A stretch of 12,724 nucleotides of DNA from Piscirickettsiaceae bacterium (GCA_002401365.1 NVSW01000024.1:1-12724); one strand, 5' to 3'. Shown: positions 5,889-12,724, counted from the stretch's first letter. Numbers and translations: made by a program. The notes: a model not told the origin generated them from the sequence alone.

Positions 5889-7820
5889 TTACAACAATGA
5901 TTGCAGTAATTTATTTAGACGATGTACAAATGTGGCTGGGTCTTCAAGTTGACCGCCTTCGCTCAACAACGCTTGCTCAAACAATAAATGAGTCAAGTCT
6001 GCAAAACGCTCATCATCAGCCTCATCTTTTAAACGCTGAATTAACGCATGCTCTGCATTTACCTCAAATGTAGGTAGAGATGCTGGCATATCTTGACCTG
6101 CTGCCTTCATAATACGCTCCATATGAGCGCCCATTTCATGCTCATCTGCCACCAAGCAAGCGGGTGAGTCCGTTAAACGAGAACTAATACGCACATCTTT
6201 AACTTTACCATCAAGCGTTTTCTTGATTTGTTCAAGCACGCTGTTTAGTGACTCATCTTCTTGCTTATCTTCTGCTTTCTTATCAGCATTATCATCTTTA
6301 TTAACAAGGTCTAAATCTAAATCACCCTTTGCAACTGATTGCAGTGATTTACCATCAAATTCAGACATATGCTGAACGAGCCATTCATCAACGTGGTCAG
6401 TCAACAGCAATACTTCGATACCTTTCTTTTTGAACACTTCAAGGTGTGGACTATTCTTTACCGTGGCATACGCGCCGCCCGTTAGGTAATAAATCTTCTG
6501 TTGCCCTTCTTGCATATTTTCAATGTAGTCTGCAAGCGTTAGAGTTTGCTTTCCATCTGTTTTCGTTGATGCAAAACGCAATAATTTTGCGATACGGTCT
6601 TTGTTTTTAACGTCTTCAATTGGCCCTTCTTTAAACACCGGACCAAATTCAGCCCAAAATGTTTCAAATTTATCAGGGGATTTTTTAGCTAAACCTTCGA
6701 TTAATGATAATATTTTTTTAACCGCGCCTGCTTTTATAGAATCAATTTGTTTACTTTGCTGAAGCAGTTCACGCGAAACATTCAACGGCAAACTATCGGA
6801 ATCAATAACGCCCTTAATAAAACGTAAATAACGTGGCATTAACTCACCACCTTCCATCACAAATGTACGTTTCACATAAAGCTTAACGCCACTGGTTGCT
6901 TCTCTATCCCACATATCAAAAGGCGCTTTTGATGGAACATATAATAACAACGTATATTCGTTGGTTCCTTCAACCTTACTGTGTGTATACGTTAACGGGT
7001 CTTGGTAATCATGCGATGTTTGCTTGTAAAATTCATTATAGTCTTCATCTTTTAATTCGCCTTTAGACTTGGTCCACAAGGCAGTTGCACTATTGATAGT
7101 TATATCATCAGGCTCGTCTTCTTTTTCTTCGTCTTTGTTCTCATTCGCCATCACGATGGGAATATCAAGATGTTCTGAGAACTTACGGATAATAGCCTGC
7201 AAGCGGTAGCTTTCTAGGAACTCATCCTCCCCTTCTTTAAGGTGCAGAATAACCTCCGTGCCGCGCGTCTCTTTAACAATATCTTCAATGGTATATTCAC
7301 CCTCACCCGCAGACTGCCATTTAACACCTGCTGATTTATCTTCCCCCGCTTTACGAGTAAGCACAGTCACATTGTCCGCAACAATAAAGCTTGAGTAGAA
7401 ACCAACACCAAACTGGCCAATCATTTGACTATCTTTACTTTCGTCACCCGTTAATGATTCAAAGAATTTCTTAGTCCCCGAGTGTGCAATAGTGCCAATA
7501 TACTTCTGCACTTCCTCAGATGTCATGCCAATACCATTATCAGAAATGGTTAATGTACGCGCCTTTTTATCGACGCTTAACCTGATTTTAAGTTCACCAT
7601 CACCTTCGTATAAACCATCATTTGATAATGCTTCAAAACGTAGTTTATCCGCCGCATCTGATGCGTTAGATACCAGTTCCCGTAGGAAAATTTCTTTATT
7701 GCTGTACAGTGAATTTATAACAAGGTTTAAAACCTGTTTAGTCTCTGCTTCAAATCCTAGCGTTTGTTTATTCGTCTTTTTGTTTGTTTTCTTGTTTGTT
7801 TTTTGTTTTGTCTTGCTCAT
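5889..7820 (-). CDS. htpG: Molecular chaperone HtpG (bacterial Hsp90)
   Basis: 643 residues against 624 in E. coli. This cytoplasmic ATP-driven Hsp90 dimer remodels client proteins with DnaK. The N-terminal nucleotide domain is complete: catalytic Glu48 in LRELVSNASDAAD, ISDNGIGM (92-99), IGTIAHSGT (108-116) and the lid/glycine motif GQFGVGFYS (135-143). A charged linker (about 233-247, ENKDEEKEDEPDD) leads to the middle domain with DMWDREATSGVKLYVKR and PLNVSRELLQQS. The C-terminal dimerisation domain ends LNKLLQSLL. The oddity is the first 20 residues: KTNK repeated three times from near-identical 12-nt codon blocks, giving about 15 residues beyond the usual start. No alternative in-frame Met exists before residue 99, so the extension is probably real. 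GGA is 7 nt before the ATG, and a sigma32-like promoter lies upstream. Confidence 0.97.
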   Translation of the reverse strand: MSKTKQKTNKKTNKKTNKQTLGFEAETKQVLNLVINSLYSNKEIFLRELVSNASDAADKLRFEALSNDGLYEGDGELKIRLSVDKKARTLTISDNGIGMTSEEVQKYIGTIAHSGTKKFFESLTGDESKDSQMIGQFGVGFYSSFIVADNVTVLTRKAGEDKSAGVKWQSAGEGEYTIEDIVKETRGTEVILHLKEGEDEFLESYRLQAIIRKFSEHLDIPIVMANENKDEEKEDEPDDITINSATALWTKSKGELKDEDYNEFYKQTSHDYQDPLTYTHSKVEGTNEYTLLLYVPSKAPFDMWDREATSGVKLYVKRTFVMEGGELMPRYLRFIKGVIDSDSLPLNVSRELLQQSKQIDSIKAGAVKKILSLIEGLAKKSPDKFETFWAEFGPVFKEGPIEDVKNKDRIAKLLRFASTKTDGKQTLTLADYIENMQEGQQKIYYLTGGAYATVKNSPHLEVFKKKGIEVLLLTDHVDEWLVQHMSEFDGKSLQSVAKGDLDLDLVNKDDNADKKAEDKQEDESLNSVLEQIKKTLDGKVKDVRISSRLTDSPACLVADEHEMGAHMERIMKAAGQDMPASLPTFEVNAEHALIQRLKDEADDERFADLTHLLFEQALLSEGGQLEDPATFVHRLNKLLQSLL

Positions 7821-7858
7821 TTTTCAATCCATACAATAATTGTTTTCTTGGCTCTTAT

Positions 7859-7886
7859 ACTTGGTGACTAAATTTTGTTTTTCAAG
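7859..7886 (-). promoter_or_regulatory. Candidate sigma32 (heat-shock) promoter of htpG
   Basis: Reading the minus strand, CTTGAAA (7886-7880) matches the sigma32 -35 consensus exactly. Thirteen bases later CACCAAGT (7866-7859) resembles the -10 consensus CCCCATNT at five of seven defined positions. The spacing lies in the normal 11-16 range, and the start would give a leader of roughly 35 nt before the htpG ATG. E. coli htpG is a known RpoH gene, which supports the call. Confidence 0.6.
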
Positions 7887-7915
7887 TGCCAATAAAGCAA
7901 ATTATGCAACATCTA

Positions 7916-7946
7916 TTGATAAATCAAGATATTGATAATTATCAAT
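7916..7946. promoter_or_regulatory. Tandem AT-rich palindromes, possible operator between htpG and the cytochrome gene
   Basis: ATTGATAATTATCAAT (7931-7946) is a perfect 16-bp palindrome. A second dyad, TTGAT-AA-ATCAA (7916-7927), lies five bases before it. The GATAAT/ATTATC arms resemble Fur-box hexamers, but the usual 19-bp arrangement is incomplete. It sits 61 bp before the cytochrome ATG and 110 bp before that of htpG, so it could control either; the cytochrome is closer. Confidence 0.4.
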
Positions 7947-8007
7947 GTTGAATCTGCGCATGACTGTTAACGTTCACCTACCACATATACATAAATAGGC
8001 GAAAAAC

Positions 8008-8472
8008 ATGAACATCAAACAAATGGTTTTAATAACAGGGTTTCTTTTATTAACGACTAATGCCGCTTTTTCTACTGAAATACAGCATCATAAAATGATG
8101 CATGATATGAAAATGACGGGTGTTAGCGATGGCCGAATATCCCTTAACCTGCCACCTATGATGAAGCAACATCAGTTGTCTAATATGCGCGCCCACCTGG
8201 ACGCTATTCGAAACATCATTGCTTCATTATCCGAAGAGGATTTTGCAGCGGCATCTAAAATTGCCAGTCAACAGCTAGGGTCAACTGAAAAAATGATGGC
8301 TATGTGTAATAATTTTGATAATGAAAACTTTAAAACGATGGGGTTAGCTTTTCATAAAAGTGCAGACAAACTTGCAGAAACATTGAAAGAAGGCAATATT
8401 CAAACCTCCTTACGAGCCCTCAAAACCACCATGAATTCATGCGTGAGTTGTCACGCAACGTTTAAGCAGTAG
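8008..8472 (+). CDS. Exported monohaem c-type cytochrome, cytochrome c-prime-like
   Basis: 154 residues. Residues 1-22 form a Sec signal peptide (MVLITGFLLLTTNAAFS). The only haem site is CVSCH at 145-149, six residues from the end. This C-terminal position, in a mainly helical protein of about 130 residues, is typical of the four-helix cytochrome c-prime/b562-like group. Predicted helices cover about 53-73, 77-97, 108-128 and 131-149. The mature N-terminus is rich in His and Met (HHKMMHDMKM), which could bind copper; M51, M52 or M60 could be the axial haem ligand. It is therefore a periplasmic redox or gas/metal-binding protein, with no specific partner visible. AGG lies 8 nt before the ATG. 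It is a single gene, convergent with the patatin gene. The exact family assignment is uncertain; haem attachment is secure. Confidence 0.8.
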   Translation: MNIKQMVLITGFLLLTTNAAFSTEIQHHKMMHDMKMTGVSDGRISLNLPPMMKQHQLSNMRAHLDAIRNIIASLSEEDFAAASKIASQQLGSTEKMMAMCNNFDNENFKTMGLAFHKSADKLAETLKEGNIQTSLRALKTTMNSCVSCHATFKQ

Positions 8473-8534
8473 TGATTTTATAATGTAATACGTGGGTGGA
8501 AAAGCCTTGGCCAATACCTCAGAAAACACTCCGG

Positions 8535-9608
8535 TCAAGGTTCATTATGTCGATGGTTTCCATGTCTATCATGAAATATTTTGGTATTAGAATTTAAAAA
8601 CGCCTCATGCAAATCTACACTGTCACGTTTACCCAAATCATCAAAGTGCTCTGCCAACCAAACAGTCATCGCATCACGCCCTTTATCACGCAAACTGAGT
8701 AAGAACTCCCAGTCAGAATTAAATTTACTGGTCATCGGCAAGCCACTTAATGCATCATCTGCTCGTACAGAGTGAACCAAGATATCTTTAAAGTCGGCCT
8801 TATATTCATCTTTAAGCATATTATGCTCTAACAATTTTTTGACGAAAGCTATGGCACGCATTTCTGACAATAAGGAGGAGTTAAAGCTTATTTCGTTAAT
8901 ACGGTCGATAATGTCCGTCGCCGTTTTAGGCGTTTCAGGACGATCCATAGGATTGATATGAACAATCAATAAATCTCGGCTATCCGTTTGGTAAAAAAGC
9001 GGAAACAATGAGGGATTGCCTACGTAGCCGCCATCCCAATAATCTTCACCTTCTACCGAAACAGCCTTATACATAAAGGGCAAACAGGCTGATGCCATCA
9101 CCACATCAAGTGATAGTTCCTCTTTTTCAAACACTCTAACTTTTCCTGAGTGTACATGTGTTGCACTAATAAAAAGCTTTACCCCTTTAGATTGACGCAA
9201 CTCATCAAAATCAACCGACTCAGCTAACACATCACGCAATGGGTTTATATCGAATGGGTTAAGTTGGTATGGTGAAAACAGTTTAGTCATTGAATCCATC
9301 ATAAAAAAAGTCAACGAGTCGCTAAGCGTTGAAGAAATGTATTTTCCCCAAGGCATTTTTGGCATAGGGTTAGCCTTTTTGCCAGCCTTCGCAATATCAG
9401 ACCAAAAGTTATGCAGCGTTTCTCGTGCCATGCTACGGCCACCTTTATGTAGCCCCCATGCCATTGTGCAGGCATTCATTGTCCCTGCGCTTGTCGCGCA
9501 AATTCCATCAACATCAATGCGCCCATCTTCTAAGAGTTTGTCGAGAACACCCCATGTAAAGGCACCGTGTGATCCTCCACCTTGTAATGCGAGGTTGATT
9601 TTTTTCAT
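8535..9608 (-). CDS. Patatin-like phospholipase/acyl hydrolase of the hydroxybutyrate cassette
   Basis: 357 residues with the patatin fold. The oxyanion-hole glycine run GGGSHGAF is at 10-17. The nucleophile is Ser40 in ATSAG, where the first Gly of the usual GXSXG is Ala. The dyad partner is Asp192 in DGG (192-194), with the supporting ASACLP block at 172-177. There is no signal peptide, so it is probably cytoplasmic, and the His-rich tail (DRHGNHRHNEP) is not a known motif. In Legionella pneumophila a patatin gene (patD) is co-transcribed with 3-hydroxybutyrate dehydrogenase (bdhA), and the same pairing is seen here with a decarboxylase gene between them. It may hydrolyse lipids or act on PHB-related esters; the substrate is not shown by sequence. 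Its ATG lacks a Shine-Dalgarno but overlaps the stop of an eight-codon mini-ORF. Confidence 0.9.
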   Translation of the reverse strand: MKKINLALQGGGSHGAFTWGVLDKLLEDGRIDVDGICATSAGTMNACTMAWGLHKGGRSMARETLHNFWSDIAKAGKKANPMPKMPWGKYISSTLSDSLTFFMMDSMTKLFSPYQLNPFDINPLRDVLAESVDFDELRQSKGVKLFISATHVHSGKVRVFEKEELSLDVVMASACLPFMYKAVSVEGEDYWDGGYVGNPSLFPLFYQTDSRDLLIVHINPMDRPETPKTATDIIDRINEISFNSSLLSEMRAIAFVKKLLEHNMLKDEYKADFKDILVHSVRADDALSGLPMTSKFNSDWEFLLSLRDKGRDAMTVWLAEHFDDLGKRDSVDLHEAFLNSNTKIFHDRHGNHRHNEP

Positions 9609-9631
9609 AATGTTTTTTTACTTTTTTGCAT
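9605..9631 (-). CDS. Possible eight-codon leader mini-ORF coupled to the patatin gene
   Basis: In the 37-nt gap after the decarboxylase gene, AAGG is followed 7 nt later by an ATG that opens the frame MQKSKKTL. Its TGA overlaps the patatin ATG in an ATGA junction. The patatin ATG itself is preceded by an A-rich run with no proper Shine-Dalgarno. Ribosomes may therefore load at the mini-ORF and re-initiate at the patatin start. This is inferred from geometry only; a frame this short could arise by chance. Confidence 0.35.
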   Translation of the reverse strand: MQKSKKTL

Positions 9632-9645
9632 AATTAAGCCTTGGT

Positions 9646-10422
9646 CTAAGGTAGTAAATAGTCGTGTAAAACCCGCCCATATGGCAAGGTGATGTCTGCA
9701 ATAAAATGCATCCCGCCGACTACTTTTTTAACCGGCAAATCGGCTACGGGTGCATTTACATGCGGAATAAGATGAAGCCTTGCTGCACCCGACCACGCGC
9801 CCTTTATGTCGATGTCTGCGAGTTCATAAGCCACCAGCTGAGCTATCGCTGGCGTGCCATCCACATCAGGAATTAGCTTAAGGTTAACCTGCGTTTTAGA
9901 CATTTTTTGGGTCAGTGTTTCAACGCAGCTAGTACAAACGACTTCGTCATGTAAATTGTACGTTAGGTGCTCTTGTTTATAACGCATGGTTCCAAGTGCT
10001 ACGCGTTCTCCTGCGTAGTCTAGCGTGCCCGTTAGTGTGTCTTCTTTAGTCGTTAATGTAGGGTTGGCTAGTTTTTTTGGGAAACCCCAAATTTCACGGC
10101 CACCTGAAATGGGCGACTCTATATCCAAATACATCTGCGACGTAAAGTTAACGGCTTTGCCTTTGTACTTTGCTGGAATAACAATGCCGCTTTCGGTATA
10201 GCTCCCAAAACCCGAACTGTCTGGCATTTTAATGAATTCATACAGCACCGTATTGGAGCCATCCGGCTCCAAAGGCTCCGGTAACTGTTCTCTAATAGCC
10301 GCCGGATCTGACTCATAAGTAATAATCATGTACTCACGGTCAATAAACCGATATGGCCCCTTTGGGTAGCTCGGAGATGCAAGCGGCATAGACGGTAAAT
10401 TTAAAATATCCTTTGAGTTCAT
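9646..10422 (-). CDS. adc: Acetoacetate decarboxylase
   Basis: 258 residues, the full family length (about 245-260). The enzyme converts acetoacetate to acetone and CO2 through a Schiff base on a lysine. The active-site block EIWGFPKKLANP carries Lys116-Lys117, matching Lys115-Lys116 of the Clostridium acetobutylicum enzyme. R29 and E77 (in YTESG) also fall at the positions of its conserved Arg29 and Glu76. Other family blocks seen are FTSQMYLDIESPISGGRE before the active site and GGMHFIADITLPYGRVLHDYL at the C-terminus. It starts 14 nt after the dehydrogenase stop with a strong AAGGAG spaced 6-7 nt from the ATG, so the two are surely co-transcribed. It can drain the acetoacetate made by its neighbour. 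Some family members act on other keto acids, so the substrate rests on context. Confidence 0.93.
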   Translation of the reverse strand: MNSKDILNLPSMPLASPSYPKGPYRFIDREYMIITYESDPAAIREQLPEPLEPDGSNTVLYEFIKMPDSSGFGSYTESGIVIPAKYKGKAVNFTSQMYLDIESPISGGREIWGFPKKLANPTLTTKEDTLTGTLDYAGERVALGTMRYKQEHLTYNLHDEVVCTSCVETLTQKMSKTQVNLKLIPDVDGTPAIAQLVAYELADIDIKGAWSGAARLHLIPHVNAPVADLPVKKVVGGMHFIADITLPYGRVLHDYLLP

Positions 10423-10436
10423 CTATTGCTCCTTAA

Positions 10437-11219
10437 CTAACCAGCTGTCCAACCACCATCTACCGAAAGGTGGGTGCCGGTGATATTTTGTGCGTGATCA
10501 GAACATAGAAATAATGCTGTCCCAGCCAGCTCTTCGACGCTAACAAATTTCTTTGTCCATTGCGCGTGCAGTAACACATCTCGCTTCACCTCTTCTTCGG
10601 TAATACCACGAGCTTTTGCCGTATCGGGAATTTGCTTTTCAACTAACGGTGTAAGAACATACCCTGGGCAAATCGCATTACAGGTGATGTTTTCTTCTGC
10701 CACTTCTAACGCAACCGTTTTAGTCAGACCTAACAAGCCGTGCTTTGCAGTTACATATGCCGATTTAAAGGGAGATGCTATTAAGCCATGTGCCGAGTCG
10801 ATATTGATAATTCGCCCCCAGCCTTGTTTTTTCATATGAGGAATCGCCGCGCGTATGGTATGGAAACTTGACGACATATTAATGGCAATAATCGCATCCC
10901 ATTTTTCTGGTGCAAAATCCTCTATCGGCGAAACATGTTGAATGCCTGCGTTATTAACCAGAATATCAATGGAACCAAACACCTCAACTGCCTTCTCAAC
11001 CATCTCTACAATTTCATCCGGCTTGGTCATGTCTGCATTATTATAAACGCACGTTATGCCCATTTTTTCTAGGGCTACACGCTCTTTCTCAATCTCTTTT
11101 GGGTCACCAAAACCGTTAATCATTAAGTTAATGCCGTCTGCTGCAAAGCCCTGTGCTATACCAAGCCCAATACCTGACGTAGACCCTGTAATAATCGCTG
11201 TTTTACCTTTTAAAGACAT
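10437..11219 (-). CDS. bdhA: D-3-hydroxybutyrate dehydrogenase (short-chain dehydrogenase/reductase)
   Basis: 260 residues from the chosen start; oxidises (R)-3-hydroxybutyrate to acetoacetate with NAD+. The cofactor motif TGSTSGIG (11-18), NNAG (89-92), Asn114, Ser142, Tyr155 and Lys159 complete the SDR catalytic set. Gln94, His144, Lys152 and Trp257, the substrate-carboxylate and lid residues of Pseudomonas fragi hydroxybutyrate dehydrogenase, all fall at the same numbers, which makes the assignment specific and not merely 'SDR'. The open frame extends to an ATG at 11267, but the family begins MSLKGKTAIITG and AAAGGA lies 9 nt before the ATG at 11219. The ATG at 11225 would be only 3 nt from it. 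It is the first gene of the dehydrogenase-decarboxylase-patatin cassette. Confidence 0.95.
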   Translation of the reverse strand: MSLKGKTAIITGSTSGIGLGIAQGFAADGINLMINGFGDPKEIEKERVALEKMGITCVYNNADMTKPDEIVEMVEKAVEVFGSIDILVNNAGIQHVSPIEDFAPEKWDAIIAINMSSSFHTIRAAIPHMKKQGWGRIINIDSAHGLIASPFKSAYVTAKHGLLGLTKTVALEVAEENITCNAICPGYVLTPLVEKQIPDTAKARGITEEEVKRDVLLHAQWTKKFVSVEELAGTALFLCSDHAQNITGTHLSVDGGWTAG

Positions 11220-11297
11220 AGACATACTTCCTTTCATCATTTGTTGAAAATTCCAATTAACGTGCAATTTAAAGCTGTTCTATAAATCCTATATAGC

Positions 11298-11344
11298 AAA
11301 AAAGCCCTGAGAAGATTGTTAAAAACAATCATTCACCAAAGCTT
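11298..11344 (-). terminator. Rho-independent terminator downstream of the initiator tRNA
   Basis: On the minus strand a long imperfect hairpin forms. The outer stem is AAGCTTTG (11344-11337) with CAGGGCTT (11309-11302), using two G-T pairs. The inner stem is GATTGTT (11330-11324) with AACAATC (11320-11314), joined through GAA/TTC pairs. It is followed by TTTTTT (from 11303 down). It lies directly between tRNA-fMet and bdhA and would separate their transcription. Confidence 0.65.
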
Positions 11345-11355
11345 CAATATAAAAT

Positions 11356-11432
<77 letters not shown>

Positions 11433-11448
11433 TCAATTTAGAGGCGAG

Positions 11449-11477
11449 ATAATACTAGAGATACTCGACTTTGACAA
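11449..11477 (-). promoter_or_regulatory. Sigma70 promoter of tRNA-fMet
   Basis: On the minus strand TTGTCA (11477-11472), 17 bases, then TATTAT (11454-11449): five of six matches to each consensus box with ideal spacing. The predicted start lies about 7-10 nt upstream of the tRNA 5' end, with a GC-containing CTCGCCTC stretch after the -10, as is usual for stable-RNA promoters under stringent control. Confidence 0.75.
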
Positions 11478-11496
11478 TCTATAACGTAACTTATTA

Positions 11497-11979
11497 TCAA
11501 ATCAATTGGCTTGTTAGGTACAAACACAGTGCTGCCATTAAGCCGGCAACCAAGTCATCTACCATAATACCTAAGCCACCCTGCAGTTCACGGTCAATTT
11601 TATTGATAGGCCATGGCTTTACAATGTCAAAAAACCTGAACAATACGAAACCTAATAAGACATTCAACCAACTGAAAGGAACCCAATACATAGTAAGCAG
11701 AAATCCCGCTATTTCATCCCAAACAATACCACCGTGATCATGCGTACCAATATCATCTGCCGTTTTGCCACATATCCATATCCCCAGAACCGAGATACAA
11801 ACTAGGGTAATAAGGTACACCTCTTCACCCAAACCAAGTAAGCCATAATAAATAGGAACTGCGACCAATGTTCCTGCTGTACCAGGTGCTTTTTTAGCCA
11901 AGCCTGAACCAAAACCAAACGCTAACATATGCACTGGATGACGTAACAACTGCTTAAATGTTGGTGTATTATTCGCCAT
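11497..11979 (-). CDS. pgpA: Phosphatidylglycerophosphatase A
   Basis: 160 residues. This inner-membrane phosphatase removes phosphate from phosphatidylglycerol phosphate to give phosphatidylglycerol. Family motifs in order: GSGLAKKAPGTAGTLVAVP (24-42), HDHGGIVWDEIAGF (80-93, with the Asp88-Glu89 pair), FRFFDIVKPWPI (114-125) and GIMVDDLVAG (137-146). Three to four hydrophobic segments (about 36-50, 53-70, 91-113, 143-158) fit an integral membrane protein. Its start lies inside the end of thiL (11-nt overlap) with no clear Shine-Dalgarno, so translation is probably coupled. The thiL-pgpA order is common in gammaproteobacteria and does not imply a shared pathway. Confidence 0.95.
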   Translation of the reverse strand: MANNTPTFKQLLRHPVHMLAFGFGSGLAKKAPGTAGTLVAVPIYYGLLGLGEEVYLITLVCISVLGIWICGKTADDIGTHDHGGIVWDEIAGFLLTMYWVPFSWLNVLLGFVLFRFFDIVKPWPINKIDRELQGGLGIMVDDLVAGLMAALCLYLTSQLI

Positions 11980-12724
11980 TATTATCGGTTAATTCAACTG
12001 ACATGCTATTACTTACAGCTTCATTAAAATGTTGATAGCCTTGGTTATGAGTAACGGCTGAACCATCTGGCATGGCTATCCTAAGACCTTCAGCGACATC
12101 AATAACGCCAATTCGGCTGATCACCCCACTCTGTTGCCAACGAAGCATGTCTTCATCACTCCTCTTCTCTCTAGGAAGGGTGAAGCATAACTGGTAATCA
12201 TCACCTGATGAGTAAGGCCAAAGCTGACGCCGGTGTTTAGCGATATAGCCTTTTACTGTTTCAGTCATAGGTAGCTTGTTGTGTTCGATAACAGCGCCTA
12301 CCCCACTCGCTGTCAATATATGGTTTAAATCTGCTGATAGACCATCAGAAATATCAATACACGCTGTTGCACGGCTCAATATCTGCTCACCCAAATTAAT
12401 TTTTGGCATCGGCTGTAGGTATTGAGCAAGATCATCATCAGACATGTCATCAATACCCTTTTGCGCTTTAATTAACCCCAAACCTGCATTCCCAATCGTT
12501 CCAGACACATAGATATCATCCCCAACCTTAGCACCGGAGCGTTTAAGGGACTGGCCTTTAGGTAGTAACCCCATAACCGTCACGCTGATCGCTAACCCAC
12601 CGCGGGTAGTGTCTCCACCTATCAACTGCATTGAATATTGTTTAGCTAGCGATAAAAAACCTTTGCTAAAAGATGAAAGCCAAGCTCCATCACTATTTGG
12701 CAACGTTATCGCCAACGTCACCCA
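11969..12724 (-). CDS. thiL: Thiamine-monophosphate kinase ThiL, N-terminus cut by window edge
   Basis: 251 visible codons; the frame is open to the right edge, with roughly 70 residues missing compared with the usual 325 or so. The first visible residues, WVTLAITLPN, match the conserved block after the Mg-ATP Asp motifs. Seen in order are the GGDTTRGG motif, the domain-2 start GDDIYVSGTIGNAGLG, DISDGLSADLNHI and SSGDDYQLCF, all diagnostic of ThiL in the PurM/SelD ATP-binding superfamily. It phosphorylates thiamine monophosphate to the active diphosphate cofactor. The GTG at 12721 is internal, not the true start. The TAA stop overlaps pgpA. Confidence 0.95.
   Translation of the reverse strand, partial: WVTLAITLPNSDGAWLSSFSKGFLSLAKQYSMQLIGGDTTRGGLAISVTVMGLLPKGQSLKRSGAKVGDDIYVSGTIGNAGLGLIKAQKGIDDMSDDDLAQYLQPMPKINLGEQILSRATACIDISDGLSADLNHILTASGVGAVIEHNKLPMTETVKGYIAKHRRQLWPYSSGDDYQLCFTLPREKRSDEDMLRWQQSGVISRIGVIDVAEGLRIAMPDGSAVTHNQGYQHFNEAVSNSMSVELTDNNGE

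Noticed and set aside
8505..8540. Hairpin CCTTGGCC/GGTCAAGG as terminator between the cytochrome and patatin genes
   Set aside because: The loop is 20 nt, one pair is a wobble, one arm overlaps the patatin coding end, and no T-run follows.
9605..9645. T-rich stretch between the decarboxylase and patatin genes as a terminator
   Set aside because: On the transcribed strand it is an A-run, not a U-run, and there is no preceding stem; the two genes appear co-transcribed.
11220..11267. Upstream ATG at 11267 as start of the hydroxybutyrate dehydrogenase
   Set aside because: The extra 16 residues are absent from the family, and the AAAGGA ribosome site lies inside them, serving the ATG at 11219.

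Overview
The window looks like chromosomal DNA of a moderately AT-rich gammaproteobacterium. The zipA-ligA pair, an Smc-type condensin, HtpG, the thiL-pgpA pair and a classic gammaproteobacterial initiator tRNA all point there. Smc instead of MukB, a short single-domain QueF and a ketone-body/PHB cassette with a patatin fit the Thiotrichales/Piscirickettsiaceae/Legionella side of the class better than the Enterobacterales. A marine genus such as Cycloclasticus or Methylophaga is possible, but that is a guess. Nothing indicates a phage, plasmid or large mobile element; most of the window is core housekeeping DNA.

Layout. 1-4394, minus strand: smc, zipA and the start of ligA form a tight run (21-nt gap, then a 4-nt ATGA overlap) linking chromosome organisation, septum assembly and DNA ligation. 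4395-4742 has no gene. It holds three near-identical 45-bp repeats joined by a hairpin-forming 12-bp linker, with one 47-bp insertion, lying between the divergent smc and queF. 4743-5753, plus strand: queF (queuosine synthesis), then a small secreted His/Tyr/Arg-rich protein whose leader carries a diverged copy of the same repeat against the Shine-Dalgarno. 5754-5888: three successive hairpins, the last a strong terminator, between convergent genes. 5889-7820, minus strand: htpG with an unusual Lys/Thr/Asn repeat at its N-terminus and a sigma32-like promoter. 7821-8007: divergent control region with a perfect 16-bp AT-rich palindrome. 8008-8472, plus strand: an exported monohaem c-type cytochrome.

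8535-11219, minus strand: a three-gene cassette, 3-hydroxybutyrate dehydrogenase, acetoacetate decarboxylase and a patatin-like hydrolase. Together they suggest turnover of polyhydroxybutyrate or 3-hydroxybutyrate: hydroxybutyrate is oxidised to acetoacetate, which is decarboxylated to acetone and CO2, while the patatin supplies or remodels acyl material. 11298-11454: initiator tRNA-fMet with its own sigma70 promoter and terminator. 11497-12724, minus strand: thiL (cut by the right edge) overlapping pgpA.

The most unusual content is the structured repeat family at 4410-4615 and 5255-5300. Next come the U1-U72 mismatch of the initiator tRNA, the eight-codon mini-ORF that appears to couple translation into the patatin gene, and the repeat-extended HtpG N-terminus.
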